Of a stretch of DNA of 64,000 nt, positions 23,927-31,939 are shown one piece after another. The stretch spans positions 1 to 64,000 of the forward strand of contig JBGVIT010000017.1 of the NCBI GenBank assembly GCA_045128915.1, written 5' to 3'. How positions within the stretch are numbered: the stretch's first letter is position 1; every line of letters starts with the position of its first letter. The DNA is from RGIG9115 sp045128915. Its GTDB lineage: Bacteria; Bacillota; Clostridia; UBA1381. Below the pieces are notes generated by a model. The model was given only the letters and a program-made list of their open reading frames with translations. It did no database searches and had not been told where the DNA came from. Both the position numbers and the translations under genes were made by a program.

Positions 23927-24687
23927 ACCTTAAAAAACTCTTTCTGTGAAAGATAATCATAGCTCATCTGCATACTCTCAAACGGATTACGCTGACAAGT
24001 ATCCTGCTCAACAAGCGCATATTTTGCACCGGATTCTGCGCACGCCTTTATAACAGCATCCCAGTCAGTTATTCCCTGACCTACCTCGGTCATTGTCTCC
24101 TTGTCCGCTTCAATATCCTTAAAGTGGATGCATATTGCTCGCTTGCCCATTTTTGTTATGAAATCAACCGGGTCAATGCCTGAATATGTGAGCCAGTAAA
24201 CATCGAATATAAATGAGAAATTACCCTCTTCAAGGAAATAGTCCATAATGTACTTGCCGTCAAACTTTTCAAATTCAAAAGCATGGTTATGATATGCAAA
24301 TGTTATGCCATGCTTTGCAAGCTCATCTGATACCTTATTCATACGGCCTATAAGCTCTGTAAGACTTTCGCGTGTCCATTCGTTTTCAATATATTCAAAC
24401 GGCATACAGCCAAGACCTGCAATCTCACAATTCATTGCCTTGTGGTATGCAACCTCGTCCTCGAGCTTATTTTCATAGTTATCAAACGGACGGTGTGTAC
24501 AAACAACCTCAAGACCGTATTTGTCACAGATTTCTTTTACAGTTTCTCCTGACATCGGGCCTATAGCTGATGCCTGGATTGTCTTGTATCCCATCTCGCT
24601 TATTTTTTTCATACTCTTGTCAAAATCCTCAGCATTCTGACAAAAGTCTCTTAATGTATAAAGCTGTGCGCCTATTCTGTTATCCAT
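23923..24687 (-). CDS. Sugar phosphate isomerase/epimerase-family TIM barrel
   Basis: The 254-residue protein belongs to the AP-endonuclease-2-like xylose isomerase superfamily: 'IGAQLYTLRDF' at the start, 'YHNHAFEFEKFDG' with metal-binding residues, 'FIFDVYWLTYSGIDPVDFI', 'CIHFKDIE' and 'YALVEQDTC'. This subfamily commonly accompanies Gfo/Idh/MocA enzymes and acts on keto sugars or releases aglycones. It is cytoplasmic, with no signal peptide. It lies between two Gfo/Idh/MocA genes, with a 4-base overlap downstream and a 17-base gap upstream. The exact reaction cannot be told from sequence. Confidence 0.85.
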   Translation of the reverse strand: MDNRIGAQLYTLRDFCQNAEDFDKSMKKISEMGYKTIQASAIGPMSGETVKEICDKYGLEVVCTHRPFDNYENKLEDEVAYHKAMNCEIAGLGCMPFEYIENEWTRESLTELIGRMNKVSDELAKHGITFAYHNHAFEFEKFDGKYIMDYFLEEGNFSFIFDVYWLTYSGIDPVDFITKMGKRAICIHFKDIEADKETMTEVGQGITDWDAVIKACAESGAKYALVEQDTCQRNPFESMQMSYDYLSQKEFFKV

Positions 24688-24704
24688 TTTATTACAGTCC
24701 TTTC

Positions 24705-25865
24705 TTAATATGTGCCGTTTGTTCCTACTACTACTTTTTCAACAGTCTTTTTGTGTGTTGAATTCTTTATCTTATCCTGCAGCAAATCGTAGAACTTATC
24801 ATCCGGTAAATTCTTAACGTCAACTGTCTCGCCCGTCCACGCACTTAAGTGAATAGCATTTGAGATTGTAAGTCCCTTTACACCTTCTTCACCCGGTGCA
24901 AGAAGCTCTGTTCCGTTCATAACCGCATCGGCAAAGTTCTTCAAAATTCCGGGATGCTGCTCGCCGCCTGAAAAATCAACCGGTATTTCACATTTCCATG
25001 CTTCAGGACGACCGAACGGTTCTTTATTTGTCTTGTTGTACTCACGTTCCGAAATAACATTTCTGTAGAATACAAGTGTGTTATCCTCGATAACAACCTT
25101 ACCCATATCGCAAGCAATTTCGAGTCTGTTTGTTCCGGGCGCTTCACCTGTTGATGTGATATATTCACCGGTTGTGCCGTTGTCATACTCGAAGAACGCC
25201 ATAACATCGTCCTCGGTTTCTATATCATAGTATTTACCGAATGATGCCTTTGCAAAAATTCTGTCGGGCATTCCGAAAAGCCACTGCCATAAGTCAAGCT
25301 GATGCGGGTTCTGGTTTATAAGCGTACCGCCGCCCTCATCCTTCCATGATGAACGCCACGCTGAACTGTTATGGTATGCCTGGCATCTGTACCAGTCAGT
25401 AATTATCCATGTAATTCTCTTGATGTGACCAAGCTGACCATCCTGAATCATCTGACGGAGCTTCTGATACACCGGGTTTGTTCTCTGGTTGTACATGATT
25501 CCAAAAACTTTATCCGACTTTTCTGCAGCTGCATTCATTTCCTTAACCTGCTTTGTGTATACGCCTGCAGGCTTTTCGGTAATAACATTAAGACCATACT
25601 CAAAAGCCTTTATTGCAAGAGGTGAATGGTCGTAGTGAGGAACTACTATCAATACTGTATCACAAAGACCGCTTTTATAGAGGTCCTCTGCATTTTCAAA
25701 CACAGGGATATCGGGGTATTTCTCTCCGAACGCCTTGCGTCTTGCTTCTGCGATGTCGCACGCTGCCGCAAGCTCCATATTCGGCACCTTGCCTCTCATA
25801 AGATTGGCAGCATGTCCTGTTCCCATATTGCCGTAGCCGATTATACCAAGTTTAACTTTTTCCAT
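24705..25865 (-). CDS. Gfo/Idh/MocA-family oxidoreductase, first gene of the sugar-acid operon
   Basis: The 386-residue enzyme has the Rossmann motif IGYGNMGTGHAANL, the catalytic EKPAG motif near residue 97 and 'GGGTLINQNPHQLDLWQW' with the conserved His. The C-terminal region mentions no extra domain. It shares the family but little direct sequence with the second Gfo/Idh/MocA protein of the operon, so the two probably act at different steps, for example oxidation then reduction. I chose the ATG at 25865 because AAAGG lies 8 bases upstream; the upstream GTG at 25874 overlaps that site. A promoter-like sequence lies about 65 bases upstream. Confidence 0.85.
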   Translation of the reverse strand: MEKVKLGIIGYGNMGTGHAANLMRGKVPNMELAAACDIAEARRKAFGEKYPDIPVFENAEDLYKSGLCDTVLIVVPHYDHSPLAIKAFEYGLNVITEKPAGVYTKQVKEMNAAAEKSDKVFGIMYNQRTNPVYQKLRQMIQDGQLGHIKRITWIITDWYRCQAYHNSSAWRSSWKDEGGGTLINQNPHQLDLWQWLFGMPDRIFAKASFGKYYDIETEDDVMAFFEYDNGTTGEYITSTGEAPGTNRLEIACDMGKVVIEDNTLVFYRNVISEREYNKTNKEPFGRPEAWKCEIPVDFSGGEQHPGILKNFADAVMNGTELLAPGEEGVKGLTISNAIHLSAWTGETVDVKNLPDDKFYDLLQDKIKNSTHKKTVEKVVVGTNGTY

Positions 25866-25929
25866 TTTTGTCACCTTTCCTTAATTTACTGTTTTCCTGA
25901 ACCCTTTACCTAAAATGTCGTTGGAGTTC

Positions 25930-25957
25930 AGTATTATTGTAAAAGCGTAGCTGTCAA
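25930..25957 (-). promoter_or_regulatory. Probable promoter of the sugar-acid operon
   Basis: On the minus strand TTGACA (25,952-25,957) is followed after 16 bases by AATACT (25,930-25,935). The -35 hexamer is perfect, the -10 is weaker. No other good promoter is seen in the 167-base gap. Confidence 0.5.
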
Positions 25958-26032
25958 CCTGCTCAACATATTTTTAAGCTGTGCCGCCGAAATTCGCATC
26001 ATTGTTAAATATAATAGTACTACCTACCTCTG

Positions 26033-26881
26033 TTATATTCTGTCAAGTATTTCGCACAATGCCTCGTAGGCCATGGTATATGTGCCTATGCCGCTTTTTG
26101 TAAGTCTTTCCATTTTGTCGTCAAGTTCCAGGTCTGCAAGGCCTTCAAAATTTCCCAGATGTGGCTCAAGACTTAAAAAGCCGTCATAGCCGTTGTTAAA
26201 AAGGTTTTTAAGGATGTATTCCACATTGCCGTCACCGTGTCCCGACGGAACAACTCTGGAATTTTCTGCCAACGCATCCTTGATGTGCATATATTCAACA
26301 TAGTCCTTAAGCATTTCAAACGCTTCCTTGGTGTCCTGACCGCTCTGCACAAAGTTTGCAGGGTCAAAAACTGCCTTGAAGTTGTCACAATAAAGCTCCT
26401 TCATAAGGTCAAGACAACGGGGTGCAATGTCACCGTAGATGTCCTTTTCATTTTCGTGTAAAAGTACAACATCATTTTCTTTGGCATAATCAATCATTTT
26501 TTTCAGCTGACTGATAACCTGTGCTCTTTCTGCCTCTGTCCATTCTCCTCCATCGTGATAAAAGCTGAAAATTCTTATGTATTTTGTGTCCAGTATTTTT
26601 GAAATCCTCACAACTCTCTTAAACAAATCAAAGTGACTGCAAAAATCATCTGTAAGCTTAATTTTACCGATAGGTGAGCCTATGGATGAAACCCTGATAC
26701 CGTATTTGTCCATCTTTAGCTTCAAAGCCTCTGACTCGCTGTCATCAAGTTCGGCTATATTTTTACCGTCGATTCCTCTTGGTTCAAAATATCCTATACC
26801 CAGCTTGTTCAGAATTTCAAACTGTGTAACAATATCTGTACCCATTTCATCGGAAAATCCGCTGATTTTACTGTATGCCAT
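26033..26881 (-). CDS. Sugar phosphate isomerase/epimerase-family TIM barrel (second copy)
   Basis: This 282-residue protein is a second xylose-isomerase-like TIM barrel: 'ISGFSDEMGTDIVTQFEIL' at the start, then 'YFEPRGIDGKNIAEL', 'VLLHENEKDIYG', 'FKAVFDPANFVQSG', 'YMHIKDAL' and 'GFLSLEPHL', with Glu, Asp and His residues placed as in metal-dependent members. It is divergent from the AraC-type regulator gene at 27,003 and separated from the main operon by 167 bases, so it may have its own control. The ATG at 26881 follows AAAGGAAG at 8 bases; the GTG at 26890 is less likely. The substrate is unknown. Confidence 0.85.
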   Translation of the reverse strand: MAYSKISGFSDEMGTDIVTQFEILNKLGIGYFEPRGIDGKNIAELDDSESEALKLKMDKYGIRVSSIGSPIGKIKLTDDFCSHFDLFKRVVRISKILDTKYIRIFSFYHDGGEWTEAERAQVISQLKKMIDYAKENDVVLLHENEKDIYGDIAPRCLDLMKELYCDNFKAVFDPANFVQSGQDTKEAFEMLKDYVEYMHIKDALAENSRVVPSGHGDGNVEYILKNLFNNGYDGFLSLEPHLGNFEGLADLELDDKMERLTKSGIGTYTMAYEALCEILDRI

Positions 26882-26955
26882 AAAAAACACTTCCTTTATT
26901 AATTTAATTATAACACAATTTTTTAAAAAATATATATAAAAGTTTGCGTGATGTA

Positions 26956-26984
26956 TTGCAAAAATTGTGGATATATGTTACACT
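26956..26984 (+). promoter_or_regulatory. Promoter of the AraC-family regulator gene
   Basis: TTGCAA (26,956-26,961), a 17-base spacer and TACACT (26,979-26,984) precede the AGAGGTG ribosome binding site of the regulator gene. The 120-base region shared with the divergent isomerase gene is the natural place for regulator binding sites, but no clear direct repeat was found. Confidence 0.55.
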
Positions 26985-27002
26985 AATCAAGAGGTGAGAA
27001 AA

Positions 27003-27794
27003 ATGGAGCCTTTATTAAATTTTGCTGAGAGTATTTCACATCACTGCATGAATGAAACTTTCATACTCCACATGCATGACAATTATGAAATTTTATTATT
27101 TCTCAAAGGTGACTCCAAATACTTTATTGAGGAAAACATATACGATTTGAAACCCTATGATATAATTGTTATCAGAAAAAACCAGATGCACAGAATATAC
27201 CATAATTCCGATACTGCATACCACAGGATTGTGCTTAATATTTCTCCTGATTTTTTTTGTATTAACAAATGCACGGAATATGAAGAACAGTTTATATACC
27301 CATCCAACGAAATCGGCAATAAAATTGATGCTGATACAGTTATCAGCAGCGGTCTTTATGACGCCTTTATGCGTATGAGAGAATATTCAAACAACTTTAC
27401 AGAAACAGATTCCCCCATAGTCCGCGCAAGTGTTATTGAGATTTTATACCTTATGTGCAACATAAAATCATATTCAAAATCAGAAGGAGAAAACTCCCTG
27501 CTTAAAGAGGTGATTTCTCATATAAATAAAAACTATACTCAAAATTTAACTTTGGATGAACTGGAAAAAAGGTTTTTTATTTCAAAATACCACTTGTGCC
27601 ACATATTTCCCCAGGCAACGGGTATGACCGTACACCAGTACATTACCAAAAAACGCCTCGCACTTGCAAAGGATATGATAAAGTCCGGTATGTCCATCAC
27701 TGATGCATCTAATCAGTCGGGATTTAATAATTATTCCTCTTTTTACCGGGCATACTTGAAAGAATACGGAATTTCGCCAAAATTAAAAGCATAA
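27003..27794 (+). CDS. AraC-family transcriptional regulator
   Basis: The N-terminal 150 residues form a cupin sensor domain ('FILHMHDNYEILLFLKG', 'YDIIVIRKNQMHRIYH'). The C-terminal 100 residues carry two helix-turn-helix units: 'LTLDELEKRFFISKYHLCHI' with the following 'ATGMTVHQYI', and 'ITDASNQSGFNNYSSFYRAY' with the AraC signature ending 'YGISPK'. It probably senses a sugar and activates the divergent sugar-acid genes. The ATG at 27003 is chosen because AGAGGTG lies 6 bases upstream; the earlier ATG at 26967 lies within the promoter. A strong terminator follows directly. Confidence 0.88.
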   Translation: MEPLLNFAESISHHCMNETFILHMHDNYEILLFLKGDSKYFIEENIYDLKPYDIIVIRKNQMHRIYHNSDTAYHRIVLNISPDFFCINKCTEYEEQFIYPSNEIGNKIDADTVISSGLYDAFMRMREYSNNFTETDSPIVRASVIEILYLMCNIKSYSKSEGENSLLKEVISHINKNYTQNLTLDELEKRFFISKYHLCHIFPQATGMTVHQYITKKRLALAKDMIKSGMSITDASNQSGFNNYSSFYRAYLKEYGISPKLKA

Positions 27795-27827
27795 AAGGAA
27801 TTTGCATTGTATATGCAAATTCCTTTT
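27793..27827 (+). terminator. Intrinsic terminator of the AraC-family gene
   Basis: A 15-bp perfect stem AAAAGGAATTTGCAT/ATGCAAATTCCTTTT with a 5-base loop is followed by a T-rich tract. It can work on both strands. The stem starts inside the stop codon. Confidence 0.9.
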
Positions 27828-27879
27828 ATTTTCCGTTTCGTTCATAACAGCCATAATCATATAAAGCCTCGGTGTTCGG

Positions 27880-28150
27880 TTATTCTTTGAAATACCTGCT
27901 GTAGAAATTTATTGTATCCATTACTTCTTCTCCTCTCAATTTTTGGATATAAAAAAAGACGATAATCTCTTTTGAAATTATCGCCTTGATTTTTCTTTCT
28001 TTTATTCAATTTTTATGTTGTAAATGGGCTAAAATGCCCGATTTTTTGTTCCTCTTGGTCAGGATACCCCTTACATCTCCCATTATATATGTTTTTCACA
28101 TTTCTGGCAAATCGGCACAACCCCGCACAAACACTGGAAAATCTCGCTTT
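27880..28150 (-). repeat. Element leader region, copy 2 (relic or solo leader)
   Basis: Homologous to 20,421-20,660. On the minus strand it holds, in order: GTGTTTGTGCGGGG; a promoter TTGCCA (28,105-28,110), 17 bases, TATAAT (28,082-28,087); the 32-base conserved block (28,038-28,069); a terminator hairpin (27,956-27,987) with seven Ts; a GAGAGGAG site; and an ATG at 27,921 opening only 13 codons before TAA at 27,880. It therefore looks like the leader of the mobile segment without its genes. The rest of the 440-base gap to 28,234 holds one copy of a 27-bp repeat and no gene. Confidence 0.65.
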
Positions 28151-28172
28151 TATCTAAATGATACTCTTTGTA

Positions 28173-28199
28173 ATTGCGACACATAAGGTTTAGATGCAA
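28173..28199. repeat. 27-bp direct repeat, copy A
   Basis: Identical over 27 bases to 28,968-28,994; the pair brackets the SGNH hydrolase gene. The core ATAAGGTTTAGATGCAA is also nearly present at 49,440-49,456 (ATAAGGTTTAGATACAA). Confidence 0.9.
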
Positions 28200-28234
28200 G
28201 CCGTTTTGTCGTAAGGTTTGCGGCGAAAATTTGT

Positions 28235-28894
28235 TTATACGCTATGGCTGTAATCAAAATCGCAATATTTCAAAAACTCTCTTGCCATCAACGTAGCTCC
28301 AATTTGATTTGGATGAATTCTGTCCCAAGCTATGTACCCCGAATATCTTATTTTACAATAATCTTCATACATCTTTTGAAAATCTACAAAAATACATTTA
28401 TGCTTTTCTGCAAGTTTTTTGCTGATTGCAACATATTCATCCATTCTTTTACGCATCATATCATCTTTATTTGGTTCCATTATGTAAGGAGATAATATAA
28501 ACACACCTTTTACTTTATTTTTTACCATCGTAATCATTTCTTCGAGATTTGCCTCGTATTCTTCAGGCAAAACATGTCCGTCTAAAATAGCAGTTGAATC
28601 AAACTGTCTCCAGACATCATTTATACCAATACAAATTGAAACCCAATCAGGATTTAATTGTACAACATCCCTGTCAAATCTTGCCAACAAATCTCTGCTG
28701 GTATTTCCTGAAATACCAGAATTGGTTACTCTTAAAAAGATTTCGGGATAGTATGTAGCAAACATACTTTCAAGCACCCTAACATATCCTCTTCCCACAT
28801 TGTCAAACAATCCTTCCCCCACCGGATTTGTACTTCCCATATCGGTTACTGAATCTCCGGCAAAAACAATTCTGTCATAATTTTCAAATATCAT
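28235..28894 (-). CDS. SGNH/GDSL-family hydrolase
   Basis: The 219-residue protein has the four SGNH blocks: 'FAGDSVTDMG' with the nucleophile Ser (block I), 'NSGISGNTSRDLL' (block II), 'SICIGINDVW' (block III, Gly and Asn), and 'WDRIHPNQIGA' with the catalytic Asp and His (block V). Such enzymes are esterases or deacetylases, often on carbohydrates. There is no signal peptide, so it is probably cytoplasmic. The ATG at 28894 follows GGGAGG; an upstream in-frame start at 28966 would add 24 residues without family similarity. The gene is bracketed by 27-bp direct repeats, as if it were a small cassette. Confidence 0.88.
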   Translation of the reverse strand: MIFENYDRIVFAGDSVTDMGSTNPVGEGLFDNVGRGYVRVLESMFATYYPEIFLRVTNSGISGNTSRDLLARFDRDVVQLNPDWVSICIGINDVWRQFDSTAILDGHVLPEEYEANLEEMITMVKNKVKGVFILSPYIMEPNKDDMMRKRMDEYVAISKKLAEKHKCIFVDFQKMYEDYCKIRYSGYIAWDRIHPNQIGATLMAREFLKYCDFDYSHSV

Positions 28895-28967
28895 TTTTCT
28901 TTCCTCCCGTTGAAATATTAATTTTATTGTAGTCAAATGCTTTTTCGACAATATTCCACATATCAAT

Positions 28968-28994
28968 ATTGCGACACATAAGGTTTAGATGCAA
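28968..28994. repeat. 27-bp direct repeat, copy B
   Basis: Exact match to 28,173-28,199. It lies in the 143-base gap between the SGNH gene and the membrane protein gene, next to a TTCGACA tandem motif at 28,944-28,960. Confidence 0.9.
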
Positions 28995-29037
28995 ACTTTT
29001 TGGGTTGATAGTTCGTGATAAGTTAGTAACGAAAACA

Positions 29038-29763
29038 TTATGTATCAAACTCAAAATAATACATCTTATCGGTATCACAATCATAAATAGCTATAGAAAA
29101 ATTATACGAGTATCTGTCAAACAATTCAGAATCATCCCTGCTGTCTTTGCTTTCCGAATGTCTATCTTCAAACATATAATAACCATTGTATATTGCTGGC
29201 ATATGTGCCTCTTCCGCTAACTCATACCCATATGTAACACCATCTTTTCTTCCACCGTACATAATAAGATCAAGATTTTCGGATAAAGGAAGTTTATTCC
29301 AACCTTCTACTTTTTCTAATGCTTGCTCTTTATTCTTGGAACAATCTAAAATCAGATAATATGAACCATCACCATGAAATCCTCCATGTGTGTCGAGTTC
29401 TTCAACAACAGAAAAATCTTTTTTGGCAAACCCAAAGTATTCAGTTGTTTCGCCAATATAATTCGATGTTGGTTTTAATGATAATAAATAGAGTAAAGCC
29501 AATAAACAGTGTACAATCGGAACAAACGATTTCATCGAAAACTTTTTTTCTTTCCATGTTTTATTTAATGCAAATATATAACTTATGATGTATGTTGCAC
29601 CTATTAATACTCCAATTAAAGCAGAAATAATTTCCACAAAAGAAGTTACCTTTATTAAAGAAGCCAAAAACCATATAGTTGTTAGCAGACATCCCAACAT
29701 AGCTACTGGTATTGGTAATGCAAAAACAGTAAATAAGGATATAATCAAAATTTTCTTTTTCAT
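29038..29763 (-). CDS. Membrane protein of unknown function
   Basis: The 241-residue protein starts with about four hydrophobic segments (roughly residues 5-25, 30-52, 55-70 and 85-97), giving a small membrane domain. A soluble C-terminal part of about 130 residues follows, including 'LDTHGGFHGDGSYYLILDCS', 'WNKLPLSENLDLIMYGG' and 'SYNFSIAIYDCDTDKMYYFEFDT'. The C-terminal part resembles small beta-rich domains seen in Firmicutes proteins of unknown function; I cannot name it. ATG at 29763 is chosen on AAAGGA about 10 bases upstream. It is flanked by genes of the same orientation but with repeat-containing gaps, so it may be transcribed alone. Confidence 0.65.
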   Translation of the reverse strand: MKKKILIISLFTVFALPIPVAMLGCLLTTIWFLASLIKVTSFVEIISALIGVLIGATYIISYIFALNKTWKEKKFSMKSFVPIVHCLLALLYLLSLKPTSNYIGETTEYFGFAKKDFSVVEELDTHGGFHGDGSYYLILDCSKNKEQALEKVEGWNKLPLSENLDLIMYGGRKDGVTYGYELAEEAHMPAIYNGYYMFEDRHSESKDSRDDSELFDRYSYNFSIAIYDCDTDKMYYFEFDT

Positions 29764-29822
29764 CAAACCACATCCTTTCTACAAAATTCGACATATTGAT
29801 ATAATTCATATCAAGTTAAAAT

Positions 29823-30473
29823 TCACTTAACTGCCTTTAGTGTATAAGTTGCTCCCCAGTGATTCAAAACTTCGACATTGGAAAAACCCGCTTCAAGCAA
29901 TGCTTCGGTTTCATGTTTCACAGTAAGAGGGGTATCGTAATGATAGAATTCATTGCCACATATACCTTGCTCTGCTTTTAAGGTAATCAAGTTTTGACGA
30001 TGAATATTTTCTTCACCATCGGACAAAGAGAAATAGTCTGTCAGTATAAAGTAGCCATTCCTTTTCAGTGCAGTATGAAGCTTGGCATACAGAGGAATTT
30101 TTTCCTCTTTTGTAAAATGATGCAAACTTTCAACAGATACCGCTGCATCAAATACATCTTCGCCCAACGGAACATCAAAATAAGAACCAACAATCAAAGA
30201 AATATCCTTATATGTAAATTTCCTTTTAAGAGCCGACAACATCCCTTGCGACAAATCAATACCGGTTACTTTTGCCGATGGGCACAATAAATAATACTCT
30301 TCCAATTCCAAACCTGTGCCACATCCTAAATCAAGAATATGGCAATTCTCAAAGGCAGGTAACATTTTGGCGGTAAAAGGATAAAACTCAGTTGCCGACT
30401 CAATATTTGTCAGCATATGCTCGTCGTATCCGTCAAGTCGTGCTTCGAAAAAATCGCTCATTTTTTCAAGCAT
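29823..30473 (-). CDS. Class I SAM-dependent methyltransferase
   Basis: The 216-residue protein has motif I 'HILDLGCGTGLELEEY' (near residues 45-60), 'VTGIDLSQGML' (motif II), 'DAAVSVESLHHF' (motif IV region) and 'LKRNGYFILTDYF' (motif VI). It belongs to the UbiE/SmtA-like small-molecule methyltransferases; the substrate is unknown. The ribosome binding site AGGAGG lies only 2 bases before the ATG at 30473; an internal ATG 12 bases later is 14 bases away, so the exact start is uncertain. It stands alone between repeat-containing gaps. Confidence 0.82.
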   Translation of the reverse strand: MLEKMSDFFEARLDGYDEHMLTNIESATEFYPFTAKMLPAFENCHILDLGCGTGLELEEYYLLCPSAKVTGIDLSQGMLSALKRKFTYKDISLIVGSYFDVPLGEDVFDAAVSVESLHHFTKEEKIPLYAKLHTALKRNGYFILTDYFSLSDGEENIHRQNLITLKAEQGICGNEFYHYDTPLTVKHETEALLEAGFSNVEVLNHWGATYTLKAVK

Positions 30474-30556
30474 ACATAACCTCCTACAAATTCTTATTTA
30501 TCTGTTCGACATTTTTCGACATATCAATAATACTTGCGTTAAGTTAATGGCAAAAA

Positions 30557-31681
30557 TCAATATATCATTGCATTAAATACAGCCTCTTCAAATCGACGTG
30601 CTGAACTATTTCCTGCTCCTCCATCAAATCTGGAGTTTTTCATAAATACTGCGCAAATATCATTTTTAGGATCTACCCAAAAGTGAGATCCATAAGCTCC
30701 ACTCCACCCAAAACTTTCAACAGATAAATGCGGATATTCCTCATCCGTGATAACACGCACACCTAACCCCCATTTTTGATAGCCCGGCATAATTTTTTCC
30801 GACACATAGGCTTTTGAAAGCTTGTTGATTGCCTGTTCAGATACAATTCGATTATTGTTTATTTCCCCTTTATTTAAAAGCATTTGTGCAAAGTTTGAAT
30901 AATCATCCAGTGTGGACACCAATCCGGCACCTGCAAGCCTGTGTTCACAAGGAAATCTTTCAAACACACACCCGGAATAAGTTATACCAATATCATTTTT
31001 TTCATCAACTTTGTTATGCATCATCATAAGCTGTTTCCATTGTTTTTCCGTTGGTGAAAAAGTTGTGTTTAACATATTGCACGGAACAAAAATTTCATTT
31101 TTCAAAAAAGTTTCATAGTCTTGTTTTGTTACATATTCAACAATCGCCGCAAGCACATCAAAAGCGGCAAACGCACTATATGCTTGCTTTGTAAATGGTT
31201 CAAAATCCAGTCCTGCGTTTATATAACACTTTACTGTATTTGAAATAGTTTCCCTATCATCCTCAGACATAGCAATAATCTTATCACTACCAAATCCGGA
31301 TGTATGTGTCAAGCAATGTAAAATTGTTACCGGTGTTTTTGTTTTTCCTAAATCTGCGCCATCGGAAGTTATAACATGTATATCTTCAAATTCAGGGATA
31401 TATTTACTAACAGGTTCATCAAGAGAAATCAATCCTCTATCAACCAAAATCAGTATTGCCACTGCTGTTATTGGTTTTGTCATCGAAGCAAGACGATATA
31501 TCGTGGTGTCATCCACCTGTTCTTTACCATCAATGCTTGTATGCCCAAAATGTTTCTTCAATACCACTTCGCCATTCTGATATACAAAATAAGATGATCC
31601 AAACAAATTATTGTTTGTTAAATCAAATGTTGCAATTTTCTCAACATTGTGTTTGAGTTTTTCTTTGTTCAACAGTCTCAT
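30557..31681 (-). CDS. Serine hydrolase, class C beta-lactamase family
   Basis: The 374-residue protein shows the SxxK motif in 'YRLASMTKPITAVAIL' (Ser near 67), 'YSAF' in place of the YxN motif near 165, and 'GWSGAYGSHFWVD' near 318 in the region of the K/HxG motif. Family members include esterases, D-aminopeptidases and carboxypeptidase-like enzymes; true beta-lactamases are a minority. It has no signal peptide, so a cytoplasmic esterase or peptidase role is more likely than drug resistance. The 350 bases upstream hold hairpin array 2 and its promoter, which point toward this gene. Confidence 0.85.
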   Translation of the reverse strand: MRLLNKEKLKHNVEKIATFDLTNNNLFGSSYFVYQNGEVVLKKHFGHTSIDGKEQVDDTTIYRLASMTKPITAVAILILVDRGLISLDEPVSKYIPEFEDIHVITSDGADLGKTKTPVTILHCLTHTSGFGSDKIIAMSEDDRETISNTVKCYINAGLDFEPFTKQAYSAFAAFDVLAAIVEYVTKQDYETFLKNEIFVPCNMLNTTFSPTEKQWKQLMMMHNKVDEKNDIGITYSGCVFERFPCEHRLAGAGLVSTLDDYSNFAQMLLNKGEINNNRIVSEQAINKLSKAYVSEKIMPGYQKWGLGVRVITDEEYPHLSVESFGWSGAYGSHFWVDPKNDICAVFMKNSRFDGGAGNSSARRFEEAVFNAMIY

Positions 31682-31729
31682 GTTTTGTTTCTCCTTTTAT
31701 TTACTAAAAAATGTTGTTAATTACTCGTG

Positions 31730-31931
31730 TCAAGTCAGGGACAAAAAATTCTGTCGATATGCAAACTTTGTTTGCTCGATATTTTTACTCCGTAAAATCG
31801 ATATGTTTTTCGTTTCACCAAAAACTCGATATGATATAAATTCCTTATGCCGTCCCGATGGGACATATCGCATTACGAAGTAATATATCGTACCGACGGT
31901 ATATCGCAAATTCAGCAAGGAATTCATATCG
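31730..31931 (-). repeat. 4+4 hairpin-ladder array 2 (word TCGATAT)
   Basis: Direct copies of TCGATAT start at 31,754, 31,776, 31,798 and 31,826. Inverted copies, ATATCG, start at 31,865, 31,885, 31,901 and 31,926. Between them lie GCAAAC-TTT-GTTTGC, TTTTAC-TCC-GTAAAA, GTTTTT-9 nt-AAAAAC, a centre with GTCCC-GAT-GGGAC, ATTAC-GAA-GTAAT and TACCG-A-CGGTA. The left flank 31,730-31,748 (TCAAGTCAGGGAC then As) resembles the left flank of arrays 1 and 3. It fills most of the 351-base gap between the hydrolase gene and serA. Confidence 0.9.
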
Positions 31932-31939
31932 CTGAATTC

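Noticed and set aside
28884..29084. Short minus-strand ORF over the 27-bp repeat between the SGNH and membrane protein genes
   Set aside because: It has no ribosome binding site and spans repeat and promoter sequence.
30557..31681. Antibiotic-resistance beta-lactamase
   Set aside because: It has the SxxK motif, but no signal peptide and no YxN; most members of this family are esterases or peptidases.
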